A DNA stretch of 64,000 nucleotides from Marinobacter sediminum (GCF_023657445.1 NZ_JAGTWY010000001.1:1736001-1800000), one strand, 5' to 3'; positions 10,397 to 19,907 are shown, counted from the stretch's first letter. Notes: generated by a model not told the origin, from the sequence alone. Numbers and translations: made by a program.

Positions 10397-10443
10397 ATCG
10401 TCTCTCCATTGCACACTTTATAATTTTGGGGCCGAACTTCCGC

Positions 10444-11142
10444 TCACCAAGCCATTACGGTTTTAACAAACGGAATTGTCAGCCTTCGCTGAGCCTGGAG
10501 CGAATTCTCATCCAGTGTATCCAGAATTGCCAGCAAATCCCCGAGACGTCTAGGCGCTCGACGCATGATAAAACCGGCAACATCGTCACCCATCACCAGG
10601 CCACGCTGTTCGGCGCGAGCCATAAGGATTATCAAACGATCGTCGTCACGATATATACCCAATTGCAGTGTCAGGCCATGACTGAGCCGCGACACCAGGT
10701 CTGGCAGATGGAAAGGCAGTGCGCCAGGCACCTCGGAAAGGCTCACCATCAGTAAATTGCCGCGATCCTGAACACGGTTATACAGATGGAAAACAGCCTC
10801 CTCCCAGGCATCCCGACCCGCAACGCGATCAAGATCGTCCAGACAGATAATGTCCTGTTCCTCCAGCCCTGCCAAGGCCTCGGGGCCAAAAGGCTCCAGT
10901 TCGGAGATGCTGATACAGACCGCCGACTTGCCCTGGCTCTCGGCATAGTGGCAGGCGGCCTGAAGCAAGTGACTTTTGCCTGTGTCCGAATCGCCGCAAA
11001 TCACCACCACGGGGATGCCTTCAGGCTGATCACATATCGCCCTCAGGCGCGAAGCCGCGCCAGTGTTGCGGTCACCGTGGAAGTTGTCAAAGCGGGCATC
11101 GTCACGAAGTTTGACTCCGAGAACCAGTTGCGAAGCACTCAC
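10444..11142 (-). CDS. hda: DnaA regulatory inactivator Hda
   Basis: Hda is a DnaA-like AAA+ protein. With the DNA-loaded beta clamp it stimulates ATP hydrolysis by DnaA and so limits re-initiation. The 232-residue protein starts with a short SASQLVLGVKL segment. A Q-L-x-L/V-x-V pattern near the N-terminus fits a clamp-binding motif. It then has the DnaA-family VVVICGDSDTGKSHLLQA (Walker A), DIICLDDLDRVAG (Walker B) and sensor regions. The GTG at 11142 was chosen because it overlaps the upstream gene's TGA (GTGA), lies 11 bases after GGAGGG, and matches the start of Pseudomonas homologues. An ATG 6 codons further upstream is possible. Cotranslation with the phosphatidyltransferase gene is likely. 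Confidence 0.92.
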   Translation of the reverse strand: MSASQLVLGVKLRDDARFDNFHGDRNTGAASRLRAICDQPEGIPVVVICGDSDTGKSHLLQAACHYAESQGKSAVCISISELEPFGPEALAGLEEQDIICLDDLDRVAGRDAWEEAVFHLYNRVQDRGNLLMVSLSEVPGALPFHLPDLVSRLSHGLTLQLGIYRDDDRLIILMARAEQRGLVMGDDVAGFIMRRAPRRLGDLLAILDTLDENSLQAQRRLTIPFVKTVMAW

Positions 11143-11699
11143 GAGCGCTTGGCCCTCCATGCACGTATACCCCAGACCACGATATAGTGACCACCACTGA
11201 ACACCGCCGACGTTGCTACCAGCAGGATACCCACCTCAAGTACCCAGGCCTGCATGGGTAAGCCGGCCAGCAGAACGATGATGGCAAGCACCACCAAAAT
11301 CTGGATAAAAGTATTGAATTTGCCCGGGAGGCTGGGCTGCATATCAAACCGCCCGACGCCGTAATGGTATGCCAGGGCTCCTCCGACAATCAGCAGATCC
11401 CGGCCGAGGACCAGCAGGAACAACCATACCGGAAGTACAGCCGTGATCGTCAACATCAGATAGGCTGTAACCAGCAACGCCTTGTCTGCCAGAGGGTCCG
11501 CAACCGCACCAAATCTCGAACGCCAGTTGAAATGCCGGGCCAGAAACCCGTCGAAGGCATCAGTCACCGAAGCCACAAGAAAGATCAGCAGTGATAGCCG
11601 ATAGTCTTTAGCAAGCAAAGTGGTTGCAAAGGGAGCTATCAGCAGGATCCGCAAAAGCGTCAGGGCGTTGGGAATCCAGCGCCAGCGTTCCAAACTCAC
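11139..11699 (-). CDS. CDP-alcohol phosphatidyltransferase family protein
   Basis: Integral membrane enzyme of the family that moves a phosphatidyl group from CDP-diacylglycerol to an alcohol. The 186-residue protein has the full signature D47-x2-D50-G51-x2-A54-R55-x8-G64-x3-D68-x3-D72 and about five to six hydrophobic helices. Length and N-terminus (IPNALTLLRILL) resemble PgsA, the phosphatidylglycerophosphate synthase. In related bacteria the main pgsA sits by uvrC-uvrY, so this may be a second, PgsA-like enzyme; the acceptor alcohol cannot be told. Start is GTG after GGAGGGAG. Its stop overlaps the hda start by four bases. Confidence 0.88.
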   Translation of the reverse strand: MSLERWRWIPNALTLLRILLIAPFATTLLAKDYRLSLLIFLVASVTDAFDGFLARHFNWRSRFGAVADPLADKALLVTAYLMLTITAVLPVWLFLLVLGRDLLIVGGALAYHYGVGRFDMQPSLPGKFNTFIQILVVLAIIVLLAGLPMQAWVLEVGILLVATSAVFSGGHYIVVWGIRAWRAKRS

Positions 11700-11720
11700 A
11701 AGGCTCCCTCCGGTAATGGC

Positions 11721-13073
11721 TTACTGTCCGTCACCACTCCCGATGACGGAGGCGGGCTGCCAGCGATAATACAGAACCTGATACAGGGATTCGAACGCCT
11801 GCTCGGCTTCCTGTTCATCCACAGGCAAAGGCTGGTAAGAAAACATGGGCTGGCCACCGCTTTCCGTATCGGTATCGGTAGCGGAATCCGAAGCCGGTTC
11901 AGGGCTGCCTGACTCCGGGGTTGCCTCCTCAGATGCCACCGGCACGGGTGCGTCGTCCGGGGATGGCGTATCGTCAGGAGCCGAGAGCGCAACGCCTGGA
12001 CTTTGCTGTGACTCCATGACGACGAAACGCGGGTCCAGCGCGATGTACTCCTTGAGCTGGTCCAGTTCACCGGAAAAAGCAACTCTCAGTGTCAGCTGTT
12101 CGCCTCTGACCCTTGAAGCACCAACGTTGACAACAGGGGTCAGTCCTTCAAGGATCTTGTTGATTCTGCCGTAATCCGCCAGGGATGTGACACCACGAAG
12201 CACGATATCCACCTGGGGCGACTCACCAACCTCACCGGCCGCCACCGCGAAACGATTCGCGTACAACTCGGCCCAGCGGTTTACAACTGCCTGGGCCAGT
12301 GCTTGCGGGGTGGCAGCGGTTACCGATTCCTCACCCGAATCCATCACCGTGCCATCAAACACCCAGCCGGCTCGCCACTGTCCGCCACTGCGGTTGACCC
12401 GAACCAGCGCCAAAGCATCGTGGTTAATGTCCTCGGACACGTCGCGAACCCGGTTGATGAACTGTCCCCAGATATCAGAGAGCAATTCCCGATCCCCGCT
12501 GAAGCCAGCAGGAGGCAGAGCGACAGGGAGCCCCCTGTCTCCGGCCGCCTGATTAAATGCCCGCTGCCAGGCATCAGTTGCGGAGTTGCCGCCAGAAGCC
12601 CCAGAACCTTGACGTTCCGTAATGAGAGAACGGGAACCGCGATCCTCGACAGCCACCCACGCCAGGGTCAAAGGACGATTGGCGCCCCAGACCGGCGCGT
12701 CAATGCTGGCCAGAGCACGGTTTACACCAACGGCGCCAAAGGCCATTCGCAACCGGCTCTCCCCTGAATCGCCGCGCAGAACCTGGTAGGACAACAGCAG
12801 CGATTCGGCGTCCGTCAGCACGGCTTCGACGCCGTCCTGCGCCAAAACATCGCGGGTACCTGAAACGCGGACAAACACTTTCGCGAGGCCGTCAGCGTAA
12901 CCTTTCGCCAGCTGCCCCTGAGAAGCCCCCGCAATGGGAACCTCGACAGCATAGAGCCCGGAAACGGTTACGGCAGAGGCTGGGGCGCACAGGGCCGCCA
13001 GAAACAGCCCTAACAGAACAATCCGTGCGGCCGATCCTGACGTGAACGCTGACTTTGATCCTGATACTGACAT
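11721..13073 (-). CDS. DUF2066 domain-containing exported protein
   Basis: A 450-residue protein of the DUF2066 family, whose function is unknown. A signal peptide is clear (positively charged start, LLGLFLAALCAPASA, cleavage near residue 37). DUF2066 follows, then a C-terminal stretch very rich in Asp, Glu, Ser, Pro and Thr (about residues 375-420), and a short hydrophobic tail. The start was placed at the ATG 13073, preceded by AGGGTG. The open frame extends 71 codons further, but that part overlaps the purM promoter region and does not look like protein. In Pseudomonas the same gene separates purM from hda, as here. Downstream it nearly abuts the phosphatidyltransferase gene. Confidence 0.85.
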   Translation of the reverse strand: MSVSGSKSAFTSGSAARIVLLGLFLAALCAPASAVTVSGLYAVEVPIAGASQGQLAKGYADGLAKVFVRVSGTRDVLAQDGVEAVLTDAESLLLSYQVLRGDSGESRLRMAFGAVGVNRALASIDAPVWGANRPLTLAWVAVEDRGSRSLITERQGSGASGGNSATDAWQRAFNQAAGDRGLPVALPPAGFSGDRELLSDIWGQFINRVRDVSEDINHDALALVRVNRSGGQWRAGWVFDGTVMDSGEESVTAATPQALAQAVVNRWAELYANRFAVAAGEVGESPQVDIVLRGVTSLADYGRINKILEGLTPVVNVGASRVRGEQLTLRVAFSGELDQLKEYIALDPRFVVMESQQSPGVALSAPDDTPSPDDAPVPVASEEATPESGSPEPASDSATDTDTESGGQPMFSYQPLPVDEQEAEQAFESLYQVLYYRWQPASVIGSGDGQ

Positions 13074-13218
13074 GAAACACCCTGCAGTTCGCATGAATGG
13101 CGCATAGGATACACCATGCCCCAAGGTGTGAGTAGCAGGTGCAGGTTTCGGAAAAGCAATATTGACCACTCCCGGCCTTTTTTGTTGCCAGGCGTAAAAA
13201 CGATACGGGGAATTACAG

Positions 13219-13247
13219 TTGGAGCCCCACACAGCACCTGTTAAAAT
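13219..13247 (+). promoter_or_regulatory. Candidate sigma-70 promoter of purM-purN
   Basis: TTGGAG (13219-13224), a 17-base spacer and TAAAAT (13242-13247), ending 37 bases before the purM ATG. Four of six and five of six consensus bases match with ideal spacing. No clear PurR-type operator was seen next to it. Confidence 0.45.
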
Positions 13248-13284
13248 CCGCCGCCTGACCCACTGGCCAACGGTTAAGTAAACC

Positions 13285-14349
13285 ATGAGCGAACAGAAGC
13301 CCTCCCTGACCTACCGCGATGCGGGCGTTGATATCGACGCCGGCAATGAACTCGTAAGCCGCATCAAGAATACTGCCTCGCGCACTCGCCGCCCGGAAGT
13401 TCTCGGTGGCCTGGGCGGGTTTGGCGCCATGGTCTCAATTCCTGCCGGTTACAACGAGCCCATCCTGGTTTCCGGCACCGATGGCGTGGGTACCAAGTTA
13501 CGTCTGGCCATGCAGCTACAGAAGCATGACAGCATCGGCATCGACCTGGTCGCCATGTGCGTGAACGATCTCATCGTTGGTGGTGCCGAGCCGCTGTTCT
13601 TCCTTGACTACTACGCCACCGGCAAGCTGAACGTGGAGATCGCAGCGCAGGTTGTGTCTGGTATCGGCGAGGGCTGTGAACAGGCCGGCTGCGCCCTGGT
13701 TGGCGGTGAGACAGCAGAAATGCCCGGCATGTATGAAGGCGACGACTATGATCTCGCAGGGTTCTGCGTCGGCGTTGCCGAACGCAGCGAAATCATTGAC
13801 GGTAATCGTGTTCAATCTGGTGATGTATTGCTGGCGCTGGGCTCCTCGGGCCCACATTCCAACGGTTATTCGCTGATCCGCAAGATTCTGGACGTCAGCA
13901 ATGCGGATCTGGACCAACCCATGGGTAACACCAATCTCGCAAACGCGCTGATGGCTCCGACCCGTATTTACGTCAAGAACCTGCTGCAGCTGATTCGCGA
14001 AGTGGACGTGCGAGCCATGTCCCATATTACTGGTGGCGGTCTGCCGGAGAATATCCCCCGGGTCCTGCCAAATGGCTCGGTCGCCGCAATCGACACCTCA
14101 AGCTGGGAATTGCCTCCGGTCTTCCAGTGGCTGAAGGAGGCTGGCGGCGTAGCCAACGAGGAAATGTACCGAACCTTCAACTGTGGCATTGGCATGATTG
14201 TCTGTGTTCCTGCGAATCAGAAAGAGCTGGCCCTGGATACCCTGAACGCCCTGGGTGAAAACGCCTGGCAGGTAGGCATTATCGAGAGCGCCGAAAATAC
14301 CGACAATGATCCAGTGGTGCGCTACGCGCCGGGACTGCTCTCGGCATGA
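13285..14349 (+). CDS. purM: Phosphoribosylformylglycinamidine cyclo-ligase (AIR synthetase)
   Basis: Fifth step of de novo purine synthesis: ATP-dependent ring closure of FGAM to AIR, in the cytoplasm. The 354-residue protein has the PurM N-terminal pattern ([15 protein letters not shown]), the glycine-rich [52 protein letters not shown] and [17 protein letters not shown]. Length is standard. The ATG lies in a divergent region with the DUF2066 gene. Its TGA overlaps the ATG of purN (ATGA), as in the usual purMN operon. Confidence 0.97.
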   Translation: MSEQKPSLTYRDAGVDIDAGNELVSRIKNTASRTRRPEVLGGLGGFGAMVSIPAGYNEPILVSGTDGVGTKLRLAMQLQKHDSIGIDLVAMCVNDLIVGGAEPLFFLDYYATGKLNVEIAAQVVSGIGEGCEQAGCALVGGETAEMPGMYEGDDYDLAGFCVGVAERSEIIDGNRVQSGDVLLALGSSGPHSNGYSLIRKILDVSNADLDQPMGNTNLANALMAPTRIYVKNLLQLIREVDVRAMSHITGGGLPENIPRVLPNGSVAAIDTSSWELPPVFQWLKEAGGVANEEMYRTFNCGIGMIVCVPANQKELALDTLNALGENAWQVGIIESAENTDNDPVVRYAPGLLSA

Positions 14350-15008
14350 AGGCAGACCAGACCCCCCTGCCCCGTATTCTCGTACTCGCTTCCGGCAGTG
14401 GCACCAATCTGCAGGCGCTGATTGATGCCGGCCGGGAGCGGGATTTCCCGGGCGAAATTATTGCGGTTGGCTGCAACCGGCCAAATGCCTTTGCATTGGA
14501 ACGGGCAAAACAGGCCAATATCGAAACCTTCGTCGTCGACCACACCAAATACGGCTCCCGGGAGGAGTTTGAGGGTGCACTGATGGCGGAGATTCGCCGG
14601 CAAAATCCGGACCTGCTGGTACTTGCGGGCTTTATGCGCATCCTTACGACCGATTTTGTTCGTGCGTTCCGCGGCAAAATGCTCAATGTTCATCCATCAC
14701 TGCTGCCAAAATACACGGGGCTCAATACCCACCAGAGGGTTCTGGACGCCGGCGACACACTGCACGGTGTGTCCATACACTTTGTCACAGAAGAACTGGA
14801 TGGCGGACCAGTCATTGCCCAGGCCGAGGTCAATGTTGCGCAGGATGACACCCCGGAAACCCTGGCGGAGAGGGTTCAGGAGAAGGAGCACATTCTCTAC
14901 CCTATCGTCGTTCGCTGGTTCTGCGAAGGCCGCATTCAACTCGGCAATGATTGCGTGATGTTTGATGGCGAGCCTTTGGCAAATCCCTCGCGGCTTCCTG
15001 ATAACTGA
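14346..15008 (+). CDS. purN: Phosphoribosylglycinamide formyltransferase
   Basis: Transfers the formyl group of 10-formyl-tetrahydrofolate to GAR in purine synthesis. The 220-residue protein has [18 protein letters not shown], the LAGFMRIL segment, [13 protein letters not shown] with the catalytic Asn/His, and [19 protein letters not shown] with the conserved Asp. Length is that of PurN. It overlaps purM by four bases and is translationally coupled to it. The following DUF3108 gene begins about 90 bases later on the same strand. Confidence 0.97.
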   Translation: MKADQTPLPRILVLASGSGTNLQALIDAGRERDFPGEIIAVGCNRPNAFALERAKQANIETFVVDHTKYGSREEFEGALMAEIRRQNPDLLVLAGFMRILTTDFVRAFRGKMLNVHPSLLPKYTGLNTHQRVLDAGDTLHGVSIHFVTEELDGGPVIAQAEVNVAQDDTPETLAERVQEKEHILYPIVVRWFCEGRIQLGNDCVMFDGEPLANPSRLPDN

Positions 15009-15095
15009 TCCCCAGTCTGAATGGATTGTCATCCCCCGGCCTTCGTTAACCCGCTAAACTGTCGCCCTAAACGACGGCTTTGTGGGTTACCGGCG

Positions 15096-15842
15096 ATGCA
15101 AGCGATCCAACACACTGCGAAGACTCTGGCCCGGGGCGTGGCACTGCTGTTGTGCCTCGGAGCTCTGGCGGCCCCCGCCACAACTTTCGCGGAAACAGAG
15201 ACCACACTCACTCCATTCGAAGCCAGCTACACGGCATCGATGGAAAAGGGTATCTCCCTGAACGGCAGCGCGAAGCGCACACTCACACCCCAGGATAACG
15301 ATGTCTGGCTTTACCGGACAGATGTGAGTTCGTTCATCGCCAATATCGACGAATCCCTTGAGCTTAAGTGGGAAAACAACCGAGTCGTTCCTTTGCGGTA
15401 TCGTTACCGACTATCGGGTTTCCTGGTAAAGAACCGTGAGCAGTCGATTGATTTTGACTGGGACGCCGGAGTTGCTACGGGCAAATACCGTGGCAAGCCC
15501 TTCAGGCTGGAACTGCAGGAAGGCGCCCTGGACCCGCTCGGCTTCCAGCTGCAGCTACGCCACGACATCAGTGCCGGCAAACGGGATATGTCCTACCAGA
15601 TTATCGACCGCGGCAGCTACGACAATGATCGTTTCGCTGTTATTGATGAGGAACCACTGAAAACATCCAGGGGCACCACAACAACCGTAAAGGCAGAAAA
15701 AGTGCGAGGCGAAGGGGCAAAGCGTCAAACACTTATGTGGTTTGCCCCGGATGAGGACTTCCTGCTGGTCCGGCTGCTGCAGGTAGAGCCCGACGGCAGC
15801 AAATATGAACTGAAGCTGAAACAGGCGGCCCGGGGCGATTAG
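15096..15842 (+). CDS. DUF3108 domain-containing exported protein
   Basis: A 248-residue exported protein of family DUF3108, which is common after purN in pseudomonads and has no known function. A signal peptide is seen (ARGVALLLCLGALAAPATTFA), followed by a beta-rich domain with repeated aromatic positions (FEASYTASMEKG, VVPLRYRYRLSGFLVKNREQ, MSYQIIDRG, RQTLMWFAPDEDFLLVRLLQ). The start at ATG 15096 was preferred over an upstream ATG because the upstream part overlaps probable leader sequence and would bury the signal peptide. Its TAG overlaps the TAA of convergent avtA, leaving no room for a terminator. Confidence 0.85.
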   Translation: MQAIQHTAKTLARGVALLLCLGALAAPATTFAETETTLTPFEASYTASMEKGISLNGSAKRTLTPQDNDVWLYRTDVSSFIANIDESLELKWENNRVVPLRYRYRLSGFLVKNREQSIDFDWDAGVATGKYRGKPFRLELQEGALDPLGFQLQLRHDISAGKRDMSYQIIDRGSYDNDRFAVIDEEPLKTSRGTTTTVKAEKVRGEGAKRQTLMWFAPDEDFLLVRLLQVEPDGSKYELKLKQAARGD

Positions 15843-17116
15843 ACCGCCTGCCCCGACTCGGCCCAGACTGCCTTTACTTCATCAGCGATTATCCGCAAAC
15901 CTTCGGCCACCCGGTCGTCATCCTGGGAATAGGTTACCCTCAGGCATTCATGCCGGTGCTTCCAGCCATCTTCGGGAAGGCCGGGGAAGAAGTAATGGCC
16001 GGAAACCACCAGCACTCCACGCGCCTTCAGACGCTGATACAGCTCAAGACTGGTAATTGGCAGATCCGGGAACCACAGCCACAGAAACATGGCACCTTCC
16101 GGCTTGTGGATGTACCACCGACAGCTGTCCTCACCCATGGCCTTCCGGAAGGTCGCTACGGCCTTCTCCATTTTCGCCTTGTAGAAGGGGCAAACAACAT
16201 CCCTGCTCAGGGAAAGAATTTCACCAGAGCGAACCATTGGTTCCGCCAGCATCGCACCAAAGCTGCCTGTGGCCAGGTTCATAATGGCGTTGATGCCGGA
16301 CAGCGCCTTGATGATGGGCTCCGCCGCAATCACGATGCCTGTTCGGGCCGCCGGCAAGCCCAGCTTGGACAGACTCAGACAAAGAATAATCTGCTCATTC
16401 CAGGTGGGCGTCGCATCGGCGAACAGCAGGCTGGGAAAGGGCGTGCCATAGGCACCGTCCACAATCAGCGGAACATCATGCTCTCGGGCCAGCCCCTCAA
16501 GGCGGGCCAGTTCCTCATCAGTGACCACATTGCCTGTCGGGTTGGTAGGCCGGGATACGCAAATGGCACCGGTCTCGCCAGTCACCTCAACGGCATCGAA
16601 GTCCACGCGGTACTTGAACTCGTGGGCATCGGTGAAGGAAATATCCGGCTGCACGGCATGGAACAGCCCGGGCTCAATACCTGCATCCGCGTATCCGATA
16701 TACTCTGGCGCCAGTGGCAACAGGATGTGCTTGCGCTGCCCATTCCCGTAATCACCACCAAACATGTTGAAAAGCATGAAAAATGCTGCCTGACTGCCAT
16801 TGGTCAGGGCAATGTTCTCCGGCTTAAGGTTCCAGTCATATTCCCGGTTCAGAAGCTCAACCAGTGACCCGATAAACTGCTTTTCACCCTGGGGAGGATC
16901 ATAGATTCCTACCAGCCGGCGCACGTCGCTTTCACTGCGACTCATCTCTGCCAGAATTTCCTGAACGCGCTGCTGGATTTCCGGTATGTGTCCGGGGTTT
17001 CCACCACCCATCATGATCATATCGTCGCCAGACGCCATGGCATTACCCAAATCATCCATCAAGGAGGTAATACCGGAATCGGCAGTAAATTTGCGACCAA
17101 AGGCAGAGAGCTTCAT
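15839..17116 (-). CDS. avtA: Valine--pyruvate aminotransferase
   Basis: PLP-dependent class I/II aminotransferase (AvtA) that makes valine and alanine interconvertible through pyruvate and 2-ketoisovalerate. The 425-residue protein shows the AvtA-type N-terminus (KLSAFGRKFTADSGITSLMDDLG, in part), MMGGGNPGHIPEI, IALTNGSQAAFF, RPTNPTGNVVTDEEL, and LSLSKLGLPAARTGIV with the PLP lysine. Length matches E. coli AvtA (417). It is a single-gene unit on the minus strand. Its stop codon overlaps that of the convergent DUF3108 gene. Confidence 0.93.
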   Translation of the reverse strand: MKLSAFGRKFTADSGITSLMDDLGNAMASGDDMIMMGGGNPGHIPEIQQRVQEILAEMSRSESDVRRLVGIYDPPQGEKQFIGSLVELLNREYDWNLKPENIALTNGSQAAFFMLFNMFGGDYGNGQRKHILLPLAPEYIGYADAGIEPGLFHAVQPDISFTDAHEFKYRVDFDAVEVTGETGAICVSRPTNPTGNVVTDEELARLEGLAREHDVPLIVDGAYGTPFPSLLFADATPTWNEQIILCLSLSKLGLPAARTGIVIAAEPIIKALSGINAIMNLATGSFGAMLAEPMVRSGEILSLSRDVVCPFYKAKMEKAVATFRKAMGEDSCRWYIHKPEGAMFLWLWFPDLPITSLELYQRLKARGVLVVSGHYFFPGLPEDGWKHRHECLRVTYSQDDDRVAEGLRIIADEVKAVWAESGQAV

Positions 17117-17194
17117 GGTGTTAAATCCATCTTGTACTAGAAACGATAAAGCCGGGGCATTGGGGACAGTGTAGCCTGCCCCTGATAGCAGGCG

Positions 17195-17794
17195 TTACTC
17201 CGCCAGCGAGATCCCCAGATTGCTGAAACCGTCATTGGCGGCATCAGCCTGCAGTTTTTCAACAAACTGCTCTGTCGGGGTACGCTGGCGCTTGAGTGCC
17301 AGCAGGACGTCACGCTGAAAGGCCTTGTCTTCTTTCATTAGCGGATGTTGATCCAGCAATCGCACCAGCCCGTCTTCATCAAGGTCTTCGCCTTCGGACA
17401 ACTCGATAAAATTCATGACGGTGGCAGTGGCCATCTGGGAGGCATCGGTTGCCCGGTGCTTGGTCGGGTTAAGACGGTTCAGCATTGCCTGCTCAAGCAG
17501 CTCGCAGAAGTCAAAGGCCGGATAGACGCCGTAAGCATCATAGGCATTCACATCCGGTGACAGGGCTTCCAGCTTCGCCAGTAACTGTGGAATCGTCGAT
17601 TCGGCGACATCCTTTTGCAGCATATCCCAGCCCAGATCCAGCATCTGGCGCATTTTGGCACCGGTTTTAAGCCCGACCGCATCAGCAAACAGTGCGTAAT
17701 TCGGGAACGAGCGCTCGGCAAGCGCCAGCAGGAAGGCGCATTCGCGCCATCCCTGCAGTTGCGAAACGGCTTTCAGAAACTGGTTGGCGTTCAT
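17195..17794 (-). CDS. YjaG family protein (DUF416)
   Basis: A 199-residue soluble, mostly helical protein of the YjaG/DUF416 family, present in many gammaproteobacteria without a defined role. Recognisable parts are the N-terminal [30 protein letters not shown] region (in part), [13 protein letters not shown] and [13 protein letters not shown]. It has no signal peptide or membrane segment. Its ATG overlaps the dcd stop codon (ATGA), so it is the second gene of a dcd-yjaG unit. The family assignment is by pattern and length. Confidence 0.78.
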   Translation of the reverse strand: MNANQFLKAVSQLQGWRECAFLLALAERSFPNYALFADAVGLKTGAKMRQMLDLGWDMLQKDVAESTIPQLLAKLEALSPDVNAYDAYGVYPAFDFCELLEQAMLNRLNPTKHRATDASQMATATVMNFIELSEGEDLDEDGLVRLLDQHPLMKEDKAFQRDVLLALKRQRTPTEQFVEKLQADAANDGFSNLGISLAE

Positions 17795-18357
17795 GTCCGG
17801 GGCAGGGTCACGCCGGTCTGGCCGAGATACTTGCCGCCGCGATCCTTATAGCTGGTTTCACATACCTCGTCGGACTCGAAGAACAGCATCTGCGCCACAC
17901 CTTCGTTGGCGTAGATCTTGGCCGGCAGGTTGGTGGTGTTGGAAAATTCCAACGTTACCTGACCTTCCCACTCCGGCTCCAGTGGAGTCACGTTGACGAT
18001 GATGCCACAACGAGCGTAGGTGGATTTGCCGAGACAGATGGTCAGCGTACTGCGGGGGATCCGGAAATACTCGACGGTACGGGCCAGAGCAAATGAGTTC
18101 GGCGGAATAATGCAGACATCACCGGTGTAGTTGACGAAACTGTTTTCGTCGAAATTCTTCGGATCCACCGTGGCGGAATGCACGTTGGTGAAAATCTTGA
18201 ACTCGTTGCTGCAGCGCACGTCGTAGCCGTAGCTTGAGGTGCCGTAGGAGATGACACGACCCTTTTCGGTTTCACGAACCTGACCGCTCTCGAACGGTTC
18301 GATCATGCCGTGCTGCTCGGCCATCCGGCGAATCCACTTATCGGACTTGATGCTCAT
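17791..18357 (-). CDS. dcd: dCTP deaminase
   Basis: Deaminates dCTP to dUTP, supplying dUMP for thymidylate synthesis. The 188-residue protein belongs to the dUTPase/Dcd trimer family. Visible motifs are [13 protein letters not shown] at the N-terminus, [44 protein letters not shown] with the catalytic Glu soon after ([14 protein letters not shown]), and [10 protein letters not shown]. Length equals other bacterial Dcd. The upstream region carries a structured repeat and then mrp on the same strand, a gene order also found in Pseudomonas (apbC-dcd). Confidence 0.97.
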   Translation of the reverse strand: MSIKSDKWIRRMAEQHGMIEPFESGQVRETEKGRVISYGTSSYGYDVRCSNEFKIFTNVHSATVDPKNFDENSFVNYTGDVCIIPPNSFALARTVEYFRIPRSTLTICLGKSTYARCGIIVNVTPLEPEWEGQVTLEFSNTTNLPAKIYANEGVAQMLFFESDEVCETSYKDRGGKYLGQTGVTLPRT

Positions 18358-18463
18358 GGGTGAAGTCTCGTTTCCACTGGAAAAATTGAGGCGTAGTTTA
18401 CCTTTTCCCCGTGGGTCTGTCGAAGGCCCTGACCTCCCATATATCGGGGGCTGCGGTCACAAG

Positions 18464-18551
18464 GGAGAGTTGCCCGAAAACCGCTACAAGCACATCCATG
18501 TGCGCTTCTCTCCGGCCCTCCCTGGCCTCCGAGATTTTCGGGCAACTGTCC
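18464..18551 (-). repeat. Palindrome-flanked repeat, copy 1, with paired GGA hairpins
   Basis: Intergenic element between mrp and dcd. Inverted arms at 18464-18480 and 18535-18551 pair at 16 of 17 positions (GGAGAGTTGCCCGAAAA with one mismatch). Read on the minus strand, the 54-base core holds GGCCAGGGAGGGCC and then CACATGGATGTG, two short hairpins whose loops carry GGA. The core aligns with the core of the second element at 37926-37983, whereas the arms are unrelated in sequence. In this orientation the element would be transcribed with mrp and dcd and lie in the mrp 3' end or dcd leader. The GGA-in-loop form resembles CsrA/RsmA targets. Confidence 0.75.
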
Positions 18552-18600
18552 CTGCGTCCGCGATCAGACCCCTGAACACTCAGCCTCAAAAACTTACGAA

Positions 18601-19701
18601 TCAGTGCTCAGTTACTGACACACTTGAGATGGAACCAGTCAGGTTACGCTCGCGCGTCGAGAGTTCAGCCCCCACCCTGCGGGCAATATCGCGATAACGA
18701 CGCGCCACTTCCGAATCCGGCTCCGCCACCACCGAAGGCTTGCCTCCGTCGGTCTGTTCGCGAATGGTCATGTGCAGGGGCAGCTGACCCAGCAGGGTCG
18801 TATCGTATTCTTCGGCAATTCGCTCGCCGCCGCCATGGCCAAACAACGGTTCTTCGTGGCCGCAGTTGCTGCAGATATGGACGCTCATGTTTTCGACCAC
18901 GCCCAGAACCGGGATATCAACCTTACGGAACATTTCGATGCCCTTTTTGCCATCCAGAAGCGCGATGTCCTGCGGCGTGGTGACAATGACGGCCCCGGTG
19001 ACGGGGACTTTCTGGGCCAGTGTGAGCTGGATATCGCCGGTGCCCGGCGGCATGTCGACGATCAGATAGTCGAGCTCGTTCCAGAGGGTCTGCTGGAGCA
19101 GCTGCATAACGGCACCACTGACCATCGGGCCGCGCCAGACCATGGGAGTTTTATCAGTGACCACGAAGGCCATGGAGTTGGCCTGCAGGCCATGGGCATC
19201 CATGGGCACGAAGTATTTGTTCTCACGAGTGTCAGGCCGCTTACCTTCGGGTACGCCCAGCATCATGCCGATGCTCGGGCCATAGATGTCGGCATCGAGA
19301 ATGCCGACGCGGGCACCCTCAGCCTGGAGAGCGAGGGCAAGGTTGACGGCGGTAGTGGATTTGCCAACGCCACCCTTGCCAGAGGCCACCGCGATGATGT
19401 TTTTCACACCGGGAACGGAAGGCAGATCTTTCTGTACTTTATACGAGTGAATCTTCTGACCAACGTGCACCTGGGCACTCTCGACGCCGTCGACATTCTC
19501 CAGAGCAACGGAAACCAGTTGCTTCAGCGCGCCTGCGATGCCTTTGGATGGGTATGGCAACTCGACCATCAGGGTTACGTTACCCGCATCATCGGCGCTC
19601 AGAGACTTCACAGCATCCAGCTCATAAAGGTCCTTCTGAAGGTAAGGATCGCGATATTCACGAACCGCTGTTTGCAGGGCCTGTTCTGAAATCTGTGTCA
19701 T
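18601..19701 (-). CDS. apbC: Iron-sulfur cluster carrier ATPase Mrp/ApbC
   Basis: P-loop ATPase that binds and passes 4Fe-4S clusters to target apoproteins. The 366-residue protein has an N-terminal MIP18-like domain (ALQTAVREYRDPYL to about residue 85), then VASGKGGVGKSTTAVNLALA (deviant Walker A), VDMPPGTGDIQLTL, and a C-terminal CSNCGHEEPLFGHGGG with the CxxC that holds the bridging cluster. The start at ATG 19701 has GGAG 8 bases upstream; an ATG 13 codons earlier is possible. It diverges from metG, the arrangement seen in E. coli and Pseudomonas. Confidence 0.93.
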   Translation of the reverse strand: MTQISEQALQTAVREYRDPYLQKDLYELDAVKSLSADDAGNVTLMVELPYPSKGIAGALKQLVSVALENVDGVESAQVHVGQKIHSYKVQKDLPSVPGVKNIIAVASGKGGVGKSTTAVNLALALQAEGARVGILDADIYGPSIGMMLGVPEGKRPDTRENKYFVPMDAHGLQANSMAFVVTDKTPMVWRGPMVSGAVMQLLQQTLWNELDYLIVDMPPGTGDIQLTLAQKVPVTGAVIVTTPQDIALLDGKKGIEMFRKVDIPVLGVVENMSVHICSNCGHEEPLFGHGGGERIAEEYDTTLLGQLPLHMTIREQTDGGKPSVVAEPDSEVARRYRDIARRVGAELSTRERNLTGSISSVSVTEH

Positions 19702-19907
19702 CGGCTTCTCCGGAATAAGCTCATACTTGTTTTTAAGCATGAAAACAGGTGATTCGGGTGAAAATTATCTGCTCGGAAGGTATCATCTGTGCCCGTTTCT
19801 GGCCATATGGGGTCTCCGTCTGGAGCATATACGCCAGGACTTGTAATCGGGACGCCCATTACTCTGTTTCAAGCCAATCCTTATTGACTGAAAGGTTCGG
19901 ACACACC

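Noticed and set aside
13074..13286. N-terminal extension of the DUF2066 gene by 71 codons
   Set aside because: It crosses the purM promoter and start, lacks protein-like pattern, and would bury a clear signal peptide.
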